A stretch of DNA of 64,000 nt from Pleurocapsa sp. PCC 7319 (GTDB lineage Bacteria; Cyanobacteriota; Cyanobacteriia; Cyanobacteriales; Xenococcaceae): contig NZ_KB235922.1 of the NCBI RefSeq assembly GCF_000332195.1, positions 248,001 to 312,000 on the forward strand. Direction: 5' to 3'. The first letter of the stretch is position 1; every line of letters starts with the position of its first letter. Below, one piece after another: positions 37,235 to 45,840 of this stretch. Made by a program: the position numbers and the translations under genes. The notes below the pieces were generated by a model. That model was not told the origin of the DNA, did no database searches, and was given only the letters and a program-made list of their open reading frames with translations.

Positions 37235-40039
37235 TCACGAATCCTTCGTCTCTCGATCATTCAACTTAAAAAAGTCAACAACGTTTTCCAAGTCTCTAGC
37301 CTTGATTCTAGTTTGTTCTAATGATGTGACAGTGCGATCGCTTAAACGATGAAGATGACTGACAGTTTTGTCAAGCTCCTCTTTGTAGATATTGATTTGC
37401 TTAGTAATTTGCACCTGACCACTAGTACTGTTAACCAAAGAGAGGAGCTGCTGTTGAGCTTTTCTGGTGGTTTTAGCAATTTGGTGCAAATTGTTATTGG
37501 CCTGAACTATGAGATGGTTTTCCTGCTCCAACCGATTTTCACTGGCTTCATAATTACGTAAAACTTCAGAAATTTCGTTATCAATACCAAGAATTACATT
37601 TTCTAATTCTTTTGTAGCGGCAATCGACTCTTGAATGGATTCGATTTCTCGTTGCAGCCCAAATGCAGATTCATCTATTTTGGGAATCCGTTTACTTAAT
37701 TTACTCGCTAAGAGACTAGCTCGTAAATTAATCTTTCTAATAGCAGCAATCACTCGAGTCATTTTCTGAGAGGCACTACTGAGGTTCTTAATCTTGTCAC
37801 TATTGTCCCGCAAAGTATTTCCCAGGTAGTACACATAGTTGCTTGCCTGATGAAAATTTCCTTTTTCTAATTCAATATCTGTTACGACAGAGTTCACTGT
37901 CTCGGAAGTTAATTTTACCTGAGACGAAACTTCTTGTATCGAGTTGACGATTTGGTCCATAAAAGCAAAAATCAAGACCAGTTGGTTAGCTTGGTATCCT
38001 AATTGATCTTTTAAATCAGCTAAATCTTTTTGATTCATTCCCAATTCACTGTTGATTTGCTTGCTAGGAACTTTAATTTGGGCAATAGTTTGACGTATAT
38101 TATTGAGAATAGTTGCAAAACATTGAGTAACATCAATGGCCAGAAAATCTTCACTCGATAGATTGACAGTCAGATCTCCCTGAGCCATCTCATCCAAACA
38201 ACTCAATACTTGAGTAATATCCTTCTCGATGTCAGCTTTTTGAGAATACTCTACTTGATGGTCAAAATAACCTCTCAATACCATTGCCAATTGATAGGCT
38301 ATTTGCTGAAAATAATCGATATCTGATTGCTCCCAAACTCTAGTATCAAAACATTGATGGGCAATCAATAAACCAATTAGTCTTTCCGATTCACGAGTTG
38401 GTTGTCCATCTAGAATTACTGGGAGTACTAAGCTAGCTTTAACAGCATATGGTTCTAGCATTTGTAGATGACATTCAGTTAAACTAGCCTGATGAATATC
38501 TGCTACGGCTCGAATTCTACCGCGCTGATATTTTCTGACATATTCTTGTGCAAAACAGGGATCGTCAAACTGTACACCCAAAGTACGAGGAAATTCTCGG
38601 GCTACAGATTCAGCAATTACTCTTCCCGTCCAATGTTGATCGAACTGATAAAAAATAACCCGGTCAGCTTTAATCAGGCGACGAACTTCTGCCAAAAATA
38701 GACTAAATGGTAGTTGTAATTCTCTCGTGGTACGTGCTTGAGACATCTTAGCCATAAGTTCAGCGGTTCTGGCGATAGTTTTTTGACGCTGCATGGTGAT
38801 GTCTAGCTGCTCTGCCATTTCATTAATCTGCTCCCCCAACAAAGCTAGTTCATCTTGGCTATCTAGTTTGATTCTGGTGTCAAGTTGTCCCTGACTCAGC
38901 AGACTTACAGCCGAAGTAAGTTTGGATAAAGGTTGAATTATACGATTAGCCAAAAAGCCAGCGATTGAACCGACCAGTAAAACCGTACCGATAGTACCGA
39001 TTCCAAAAATCCATCGCAGCGGTTTTAAAGGTGCAAAAGCAATCTCTGAATCTAAGGAGATCGCTGTCCCTAAATTCAATTCAGGGTTGATGGCACCAAC
39101 TTCGACAGGTACATAATTAACTAACTGTTCCTGATTGGAAACCTCAGGACTATTCGCCTTAACAGTAATCATTTGTTTGGCTTCATGGGCAGCTCGCAGT
39201 TGGGGATAGTAGTTGCCCAGAGGTTGATTAACCAGATTTTCGATGGCACTGGCAAAAAATGTCTTTTTCGTATTGATTAGATGCCAATCTTCATCTTTGG
39301 TAACGTACTTACTGAATATAGGGGTAATCCGATCGCTAGGTATTCTAAAGCGTATTACGCCCATTACTTGACCCGTCCAAGCATTTTTGACAGGAACAGC
39401 AAACTCCATTCTTAATTCTCCCGTGTATGGGGATATACCCACTTCGTTCATTGTCGTGTGTTTGCTGGCAATCGCTGTTTGGAAATATTGCTGACTGCTA
39501 TAGTTTTGGCGCAGGGGTCGTTCAGATTGACTCTGAAATCTGGGATTTCCTTGAAGATCTAAATAGACAATGCTGTCATAAAAACCTGTCTGGTCTTGAA
39601 AAGCGTTTAAGGCTGACTTTTTTTGGTTAACAGTAACCACTTCCATGACATTGGGATTACTAAATATCGGACTTTCCGCTAATGTTTCTGCTTCATTAAC
39701 ACGGCTTTTAATATATTCCTCAAACATCTCAGCCAGATGATGAGTACGCTCTAACTGTGTCTGACTAATCTGACGAGTGACATGACTTTCTGTAACTTTG
39801 TAAGCAATTGCTCCTAATACCGCCACAGGAATTACACTAAGGGCGATCGCTGATAACACCACTTTGCCTCTTAAACTAAATTTGGGAGATTTTTTAATCG
39901 GTGGCTTGGGGGGCGGAGAGGATGAGGATGCCGGAGGAAGCTTTTTGGGCTTTTTTACAGCTTGAACAACTGTTTGGAATGGATTAGATGAGTTGTTAAA
40001 AGTCAAAAATGAATTTTGATCGGTCATTAATTTACACAA
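37235..40039 (-). CDS. PixJ-like cyanobacteriochrome receptor (Cache-HAMP-GAF) with degenerate MCP tail
   Basis: This 934-residue membrane receptor has a Pro/Lys-rich cytoplasmic N-terminus (1-55), TM1 at about 57-80, a periplasmic Cache-type sensor (about 95-330), TM2 at about 341-365, HAMP (about 362-415), and a GAF (about 430-590) with the DXCF motif D493-P-C495-F496 and the C523-H524 pair that bind phycocyanobilin/phycoviolobilin in blue/green cyanobacteriochromes such as PixJ. A HAMP-like segment and a long helical region follow. Where an MCP hairpin tip should read as a highly conserved Glu/Ala/Gly/Arg block, residues 770-803 read INLRASLLASKLSKRIPKID..., so CheA/CheW binding is doubtful. 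bvdR lies just upstream on the same strand. Confidence 0.88.
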   Translation of the reverse strand: MCKLMTDQNSFLTFNNSSNPFQTVVQAVKKPKKLPPASSSSPPPKPPIKKSPKFSLRGKVVLSAIALSVIPVAVLGAIAYKVTESHVTRQISQTQLERTHHLAEMFEEYIKSRVNEAETLAESPIFSNPNVMEVVTVNQKKSALNAFQDQTGFYDSIVYLDLQGNPRFQSQSERPLRQNYSSQQYFQTAIASKHTTMNEVGISPYTGELRMEFAVPVKNAWTGQVMGVIRFRIPSDRITPIFSKYVTKDEDWHLINTKKTFFASAIENLVNQPLGNYYPQLRAAHEAKQMITVKANSPEVSNQEQLVNYVPVEVGAINPELNLGTAISLDSEIAFAPLKPLRWIFGIGTIGTVLLVGSIAGFLANRIIQPLSKLTSAVSLLSQGQLDTRIKLDSQDELALLGEQINEMAEQLDITMQRQKTIARTAELMAKMSQARTTRELQLPFSLFLAEVRRLIKADRVIFYQFDQHWTGRVIAESVAREFPRTLGVQFDDPCFAQEYVRKYQRGRIRAVADIHQASLTECHLQMLEPYAVKASLVLPVILDGQPTRESERLIGLLIAHQCFDTRVWEQSDIDYFQQIAYQLAMVLRGYFDHQVEYSQKADIEKDITQVLSCLDEMAQGDLTVNLSSEDFLAIDVTQCFATILNNIRQTIAQIKVPSKQINSELGMNQKDLADLKDQLGYQANQLVLIFAFMDQIVNSIQEVSSQVKLTSETVNSVVTDIELEKGNFHQASNYVYYLGNTLRDNSDKIKNLSSASQKMTRVIAAIRKINLRASLLASKLSKRIPKIDESAFGLQREIESIQESIAATKELENVILGIDNEISEVLRNYEASENRLEQENHLIVQANNNLHQIAKTTRKAQQQLLSLVNSTSGQVQITKQINIYKEELDKTVSHLHRLSDRTVTSLEQTRIKARDLENVVDFFKLNDRETKDS

Positions 40040-40186
40040 TTTTTAATAATAATTCCAGAAACCAAAGTAAAGAGTCGATCTTGTATAGATTGTTGGAAAT
40101 TATGGGAGCTATCTAGTACTTTATTGAATTTTCACTTATGTTATCTGAATTACTCAAAATAATAAAATGACAACAATTTATTCATA

Positions 40187-40243
40187 AAAAGGCTTCGCCC
40201 CAGCTATAAGCCATAAGCTCCAAGCTCTAAGCTTTTTGATAAA
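40187..40243. repeat. Dispersed AGCT-heptad repeat, minimal copy
   Basis: It reads AAAGGCTTCGCCCCAGCTATAAGCCATAAGC...AAGCTTTTTGATAAA. Both family ends (GGCTTCGCC and GCTTTTTGAT) are present with only five heptads between them, making this the shortest two-ended copy. It lies between bvdR and the chemoreceptor gene. Confidence 0.65.
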
Positions 40244-40266
40244 TTTAATGCGCCTATTTTGAGTAT

Positions 40267-41256
40267 TTAAGTAAGATAAATTGTCTTACCCAAAGATGAA
40301 GACTCTTGAGCAGCACTGGCTACTCGCAGAGCATACAGACTTGCTTGAGGTTGTATATAAAGTGGTTGCTCATCAAACAAATAATCTAAAACCATGGCTG
40401 TGTCTTTAGCAAACAAGCCGCGACGTGGAGTAACAGGGATTTCTATTTGATTTTGCTCTGTAATCAAAGTTCCTTTTTCGCCAATAAATAAAATTTTTCC
40501 TTTTTCTCCATAAACTTCCAAGGTACGATGACTTTGCCAAAAAATATCTCCTTTGCCATAGGTAACTTCTGCCACAATATCGTTACTGAAGTTCAATTGC
40601 GCGTTACAAAGACAAGCGGTAAAGTAATCTGAATCAGCTCCATGCCAATAACGATTTTGACAGGTAACTGTATCCACAGTGCCAAATAAATCTGTTAGGC
40701 GATGGATACGAGATAAAGCGGCTGCTAGAGGAAAACCAAACATAGCTCGATGGTATTTCCAACTGCATTTTACGGGATGCTGAGAACTGATAGTAGCGTA
40801 ACGTGCATAAAATACTTTGCCTATTTTTGGTAAATAATGCTTAATAGCTTGATGCAAACCACCAATAATTTCCATATGTTCTACATGAAGTAATTTTTGC
40901 TGTGCTGCTGCCAACTCGATTATTTCTGTAGCAACTTTTAAATCAAGAGCCAAAGGATATTCCACGACAACGTGTTTTCCCGCTAAAATAGCAGCCTTGG
41001 CGATCGCACCACAGTCGCGATTAATGGTACAGACAAATACTAAATCTAATTCCGGTAAATTAACCAGTCTGCTCCAAGAATCTACTGCCGCCACTGCAAA
41101 AGTTTGACAGAATTGCTGCATTTTCTCAGGGGTATTTCCGGTAACAACCAATAACTCGGTACGTGCATCAGATTTGAGAGCTTCTGCTCTTTTGGTTGCG
41201 GCATACCCCGTACCAACTATTCCAACTTTAAGCGGGGAAACTGCTTTGATAGACAT
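40267..41256 (-). CDS. bvdR: Biliverdin reductase (Gfo/Idh/MocA fold)
   Basis: This 329-residue protein matches what I recall of Synechocystis BvdR (slr1784) over its length: VGIVGTGYAATKRAE at 11-25 is the NAD(P)H-binding Rossmann motif, GKHVVVEYPLAL near 92-103, LLHVEHMEIIGG..QAI, KIGKVFYARYATI, FGFPLAAALSRIHRLTDLFGTV and the C-terminal ...ASLYALRVA. It reduces biliverdin IX-alpha to bilirubin in the cytosol. It precedes the cyanobacteriochrome receptor gene by 227 bases on the same strand, which links bilin reduction to a bilin photoreceptor. A general sugar or inositol dehydrogenase is unlikely given the long matching blocks. Confidence 0.9.
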   Translation of the reverse strand: MSIKAVSPLKVGIVGTGYAATKRAEALKSDARTELLVVTGNTPEKMQQFCQTFAVAAVDSWSRLVNLPELDLVFVCTINRDCGAIAKAAILAGKHVVVEYPLALDLKVATEIIELAAAQQKLLHVEHMEIIGGLHQAIKHYLPKIGKVFYARYATISSQHPVKCSWKYHRAMFGFPLAAALSRIHRLTDLFGTVDTVTCQNRYWHGADSDYFTACLCNAQLNFSNDIVAEVTYGKGDIFWQSHRTLEVYGEKGKILFIGEKGTLITEQNQIEIPVTPRRGLFAKDTAMVLDYLFDEQPLYIQPQASLYALRVASAAQESSSLGKTIYLT

Positions 41257-41956
<700 letters not shown>

Positions 41957-41977
41957 GCAAGAATTCAAACTCTTAGA

Positions 41978-42013
41978 AAGAGACGTTCTGAATTTTAGAG
42001 CGTCTCTTTTTTT
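41978..42013 (+). terminator. Rho-independent terminator of petF
   Basis: AGAGACG(TTCT) pairs with (AGAG)CGTCTCT around a 7-base GAATTTT loop, giving an 11-pair stem followed by seven T residues. It is the clearest terminator in the window and also precedes the convergent DUF1622 gene. Confidence 0.9.
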
Positions 42014-42031
42014 ATGTTTTTTAAATTTCTC

Positions 42032-42487
42032 CTATGTTTCTGTGGTTCTGTCTTGCGCATTTTTCAATTTTTTTTGTGCTAATTGTTTGACTTCTTTTTC
42101 CAAAAAGAAATTGAGAAATGTTCGGATGGCTGTAATAGCAGCTAATTTACCCACTGCATCCCAACTTGGCGATACTGCCGTTGCCGCAATATCAGCAGCT
42201 AGTAAAAATTCCAAGGACAATGCTAAGGCTGTACCTAAATCTAATCTGACTTGATTAAGTTTTTTTTCTCGATTTTTTCTACCGTTATGAAAAAGTAACT
42301 TCTGAACAGCTTTAATAATTGCTAAAGCTAGGATCAATAGGGCAATACTTTCAATAACTATTTTCAAAAGTATTGCTGTCGGTAATAATATACCTTCTGC
42401 TAAGTGATTAAAGTCCACAATAGGGTTGGCGCTCTCAGCTTCTGTTACAGTTGCTATTGCCAGATCTGAAAAAGACATACAAAACAT
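42032..42487 (-). CDS. DUF1622 membrane protein
   Basis: This 151-residue protein has two or three hydrophobic helices (about 32-62, 82-105 and a weaker one about 112-130). The core ILLKIVIESIALLILALAIIKAV and RLDLGTALALSLEFLLAADIAATAVSPSWDAVGKLAAITAIRTFLNFFLEKE is typical of DUF1622, a family of unknown function found in many bacteria. The start may be the ATG three codons in (MSFSDL). It lies three bases downstream of the GHMP kinase stop on the same strand, so the two are likely co-transcribed, although no functional link is known. Confidence 0.85.
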   Translation of the reverse strand: MFCMSFSDLAIATVTEAESANPIVDFNHLAEGILLPTAILLKIVIESIALLILALAIIKAVQKLLFHNGRKNREKKLNQVRLDLGTALALSLEFLLAADIAATAVSPSWDAVGKLAAITAIRTFLNFFLEKEVKQLAQKKLKNAQDRTTET

Positions 42488-42490
42488 TAA

Positions 42491-43528
42491 TTAGTTAGTT
42501 TGAGGAATATTTAATGGGAAACAATGCATTTGCGGGAAATCTCGATGGATAATTGCGATCGCCTGGGCTTGACTATCGCGATCGCGAGCTATTAGCTGTG
42601 CTGTACCATCTCCTTGTGAACCAACTCCTTTACCTCCATAAATGTGAGGTTGTAGAGCTGGATGAGCCAGTAATTGATGTAATATAGGTGCGCTGAGCTG
42701 ATCGGGACAGGCAGGAATTAAACAGCGATCAAATTCAGTTTGTGCTTGATTCATTAAATCACCAATTGTTGCCTTATCTCCTTGTTGTAAAGCGTTAACA
42801 GCTTGTTGAATTAGATGGGAGTTCATTTTACCCAGATAATTTTGAACTTGAGTCTGAATAGAATTTTGGGCAGTAGGATAACATTGATTGAGTTGGGTGA
42901 GTATGGTCTGAGTATCTTTAGAGCCAGCTAAATCAACAATAATCAGATAAAGCTCCTGGGCTACAGTTATAAGCTTTATCTTGTATTGAGCACCGTCAAA
43001 AGTCATCAAAATTGGCTGACTACCATAAGCGCAAGCTTGATCGAGTCTGCCACATTGACTAGGAGTAGTTCTCTCCCCTCTGTAAGCCAACTCCATCTCT
43101 TCTTGAATAGTCAAACCCAAATCATAGAGATGATTAAAAGCTCTAGCGACTAAAACACATATGGCTGCACTAGATGATAAACCTTTTTTAATTGGTAAAT
43201 CGGTTAGATAGTTATCGATAGCCAAGCCACCTACTTGATAGCGAATTAGAGCCTGATAAGCAACTCCTGCCACGTAACTATAAAAATTCTCAGTCTTTGC
43301 CATACTTAATAACTGTTTCTCCTCCATTGCCAGTTCCAGCACTTGAGAATAATTAGCAGTTTGAAATACTAAATTTGGATGTATTTTTACTTTGGCGTAG
43401 ATACCTTGATTCGTGCCCACGACAATAGCGTAGCCTGGTTCAATATTAGGGTTTGCTTGACGATATTCAGCAGCCCAATCACTGTGTTCCCCAAATAAAC
43501 AAAGACGACCAGGAATAAAAATATCCAT
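42491..43528 (-). CDS. GHMP-family sugar kinase
   Basis: This 345-residue kinase begins MDIFIPGRLCLFGEHSDWA, the galactokinase-like PGR-x-x-L-x-GEH-x-D substrate-binding signature, and has the ATP loop PIKKGLSSSAAICVLVARA near 110-128 and the C-terminal GGKGVGSQGDGTAQLI motif. The GEHSDW motif and RGERTTPSQCGRLDQACAYG (catalytic Asp region) suggest an anomeric sugar kinase acting on galactose, arabinose or a related sugar rather than mevalonate or homoserine. The exact sugar cannot be told. It is followed closely by the DUF1622 gene and is divergent from the glycosyl hydrolase gene. Confidence 0.85.
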   Translation of the reverse strand: MDIFIPGRLCLFGEHSDWAAEYRQANPNIEPGYAIVVGTNQGIYAKVKIHPNLVFQTANYSQVLELAMEEKQLLSMAKTENFYSYVAGVAYQALIRYQVGGLAIDNYLTDLPIKKGLSSSAAICVLVARAFNHLYDLGLTIQEEMELAYRGERTTPSQCGRLDQACAYGSQPILMTFDGAQYKIKLITVAQELYLIIVDLAGSKDTQTILTQLNQCYPTAQNSIQTQVQNYLGKMNSHLIQQAVNALQQGDKATIGDLMNQAQTEFDRCLIPACPDQLSAPILHQLLAHPALQPHIYGGKGVGSQGDGTAQLIARDRDSQAQAIAIIHRDFPQMHCFPLNIPQTN

Positions 43529-43741
43529 ATTTTAATTAGTAGTGAATTTAGCTTTTTTACCTTGGTAACTTTCCCAATCCTCTGAGTAATCCTGTTAAAA
43601 TATTGTTTCAATAATATAAAAGTTGTTAAACAAATATATATTTAGTCGACAACTAAAAATTAATTAATATAACCAAACTGACCAACTGTTTAGAAAGGTT
43701 TGGCAACTATTCTTTTGCTCAGTAGTCGGGAGAAATTAAAG

Positions 43742-45379
43742 ATGGTATTTAAAACTTGTAAAATTACAGAACAGTATTTATTATGGAGCAGTTTAGAACC
43801 TAAAGATAATAATAAATCTCATCAAAAATCAGTTCGTTGGTCTGCTAGCAATAACTCGCTCAATCGAGGTCATGCAACCGCCCAATCTACTCTTCTAGGA
43901 GCTATTGCTAAGTATGTACCATCACAGTTGATTGCTGCGTCACTAATTACAGCATTGGGATTATTCAGTCCTTGGGGAAGCAAATCAGCGCAGGCAGCAG
44001 TAGGTCCTTATTGTCAATTTTCTCCCGAAGAAATAGACGCCAAAGAAAAGCTATTCCAAGCTTCTTTAGACAAAGACCCAATTGCTGTTAATGAATACAA
44101 TGCTATTGTCCAAAAACATTCTCAGATGCTACATTTATGCCGTAGTCAAACTTGGCCTCAAGAACAAGCTACTTGGCTCCGTCTATATCCTTGTGATGTT
44201 AGTCCTGGTTCAATTGACAATGTTTTAGATCGTATTGTTAATTTGGGCTATAACAAAGTCCATCTAGAAGTTTTTTATGATAGTCAAGTCCTCTTACCTC
44301 CCGGGGATAATCCAACACCCTGGACCTCAGTAGTGCGATCGCCTGGAGGAGAAAATATCGATTTACTGCAACAAACAATCGATAAAGCCCATCAAAGAGG
44401 ATTAAAAGTCTATGCCTGGCTATTTACCATGAATTTTGGTTATAACTATGCCCAACGTCCCGATCGCCAAGAAGCCCTTGCTCGTAATGGAACGGGTCAA
44501 GACAGTTTGACTGTTGTTCACGATCGCGCTCAAGCTTTTATCGATCCCTATTCTCGTCAAGCGCAAACAGACTACTATACATTAGTACAAGCAGTCTTGA
44601 AACGTCAGCCAGACGGTATTTTATTTGACTATGTTCGCTATCCTCAAGGAACTGGAGGTCAGTCTTCAGTTAATAGCGTTCAAGATCTGTGGATACATGG
44701 CAAGTCATCCCTAAACGCTCTCTATAATCGCGCCGGTAATAAAAAAGGATTGGCGATGATTAAAAATTATATTGAAACTGGTAATTTGACCATTAAAGAT
44801 ATTAAAAATATCGATCAGCAATACCCTCAAGAAACTCAGGCGAAGTGGCAAGGTCGACGTAATTATTCTAAATCTAAAGCTTCGATTCAATCTCGCCATC
44901 GAAATTTACAATCAGACCTATGGTTTTTTTCTGTCGCCCACGCTGCTCAAGGAATTATTGATTTTCTCTCATTTGCAGCTAGACCAGCCCAAGATCAAGG
45001 GATTCCTGCAGGAGCGGTATTTTTCCCCGATGCTAATCGTTTAGTAGGTAGAAGTGGCTTTGATTCTCGTCTTCAGCCTTGGGACAAATTTTCGGCGGAT
45101 TTAGAGTGGCATCCTATGTCTTATGCCATTTGTAATGTGAATACCGATTGTATTGTCGATGAAGTAGAAACCGTTCTCAAAAAAGCTTCCGCACAAACTA
45201 AAGTAATTCCTGCTTTAGCTGGAGCTTGGGGTCAAGTTTATCGACAACATCCTACTTTAGAAGCTCAGATGGAAGCTTTGCGTAAAGCGACTCCCCAAAT
45301 AAATTCTGTGAGTCATTTTAGTTATGCTTGGCAAGAGCCAGATGCCGATCGACAACGTAAATTCTGTAATTTACAGTAA
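43742..45379 (+). CDS. Family-10-like glycosyl hydrolase (GHL10/YddW-like), exported
   Basis: The open frame begins at a TTG (43700), but the ATG at 43742 (MVFKTCKITEQ) is preferred. The protein of about 545 residues has a basic N-terminal region and a hydrophobic segment around residues 55-90 (SQLIAASLITALGLFSPW...SAQAAVG) that looks like a signal with an AQA cleavage site, though unusually far from the start. The TIM-barrel part has WLRLYPCDVSP, VHLEVFYDSQVLLPP, GLKVYAWLFTMNFG, FIDPYSRQAQTDY and GILFDYVRYPQG, with Asp and Glu at the strand ends expected of this hydrolase-like family. It may act on envelope or extracellular polysaccharide. The tRNA-Leu gene follows. Confidence 0.85.
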   Translation: MVFKTCKITEQYLLWSSLEPKDNNKSHQKSVRWSASNNSLNRGHATAQSTLLGAIAKYVPSQLIAASLITALGLFSPWGSKSAQAAVGPYCQFSPEEIDAKEKLFQASLDKDPIAVNEYNAIVQKHSQMLHLCRSQTWPQEQATWLRLYPCDVSPGSIDNVLDRIVNLGYNKVHLEVFYDSQVLLPPGDNPTPWTSVVRSPGGENIDLLQQTIDKAHQRGLKVYAWLFTMNFGYNYAQRPDRQEALARNGTGQDSLTVVHDRAQAFIDPYSRQAQTDYYTLVQAVLKRQPDGILFDYVRYPQGTGGQSSVNSVQDLWIHGKSSLNALYNRAGNKKGLAMIKNYIETGNLTIKDIKNIDQQYPQETQAKWQGRRNYSKSKASIQSRHRNLQSDLWFFSVAHAAQGIIDFLSFAARPAQDQGIPAGAVFFPDANRLVGRSGFDSRLQPWDKFSADLEWHPMSYAICNVNTDCIVDEVETVLKKASAQTKVIPALAGAWGQVYRQHPTLEAQMEALRKATPQINSVSHFSYAWQEPDADRQRKFCNLQ

Positions 45380-45430
45380 ATATTTAAATTATTTCCTGTA
45401 TCTGCTATTATGATCGATAGTGAAAATTCT

Positions 45431-45512
45431 GCGGATGTGGCGGAATTGGTAGACGCGCTAGATTTAGGTTCTAGTGTTTTCGGACGTGAAGGTTCAAGTC
45501 CTTTCATCCGCA
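45431..45512 (+). tRNA. trnL: tRNA-Leu (anticodon TAG)
   Basis: GCGGATG pairs with CATCCGC at the acceptor. The anticodon stem CTAGA/TCTAG encloses the loop TTTAGGT, with anticodon TAG reading CTA. A long variable arm (class II) and the T-arm GGTTCAAGTCC are present. CCA is not encoded. It begins 51 bases after the glycosyl hydrolase stop. Confidence 0.95.
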
Positions 45513-45529
45513 TTTAATTTCAATTAATT

Positions 45530-45567
45530 AAGCGATCGCTCTTACTGAGTGGTCGCTTGGTATTTTT
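45530..45567 (+). terminator. Probable terminator after tRNA-Leu
   Basis: AAGCGA (45530-45535) pairs with TCGCTT (45553-45558), followed by GGTATTTTT. The stem embeds a HIP1 octamer. Confidence 0.5.
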
Positions 45568-45840
45568 AGTTACTTTTTTTCGGTATTGATGTAAAGAAAT
45601 ATTACAAAAATCAGCGATCCGCATAAAATTCAATGTGAAGCAAGAAGTAACTATTGGACCATTATCAGATTTTCCTCTAGATATTACGGTCATCAATTGA
45701 GCTGAGTAGTATTAGCTCCAGGTTGTTATCTTCTATATACAGGTATATACGGGGCTTAGTTACATAGGAGATAATGTATTTGCCAGATTAATACTACTCA
45801 CCTTTTTTTTTAGATTTAACTTCTCAATTCGTTAGTTAAC
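45568..45840. other. Intergenic DNA between tRNA-Leu and the oligopeptidase gene
   Basis: Together with the terminator this is about 330 bases without a gene. It is AT-rich with a T9 run at 45801-45810 after the convergent gene's 3' end. No RNA or repeat was recognised. Confidence 0.4.

Noticed and set aside
43700-43741. TTG start at 43700 for the glycosyl hydrolase gene
   Set aside because: The ATG at 43742 is a stronger start and the added 14 residues bring no signal-peptide or domain feature.
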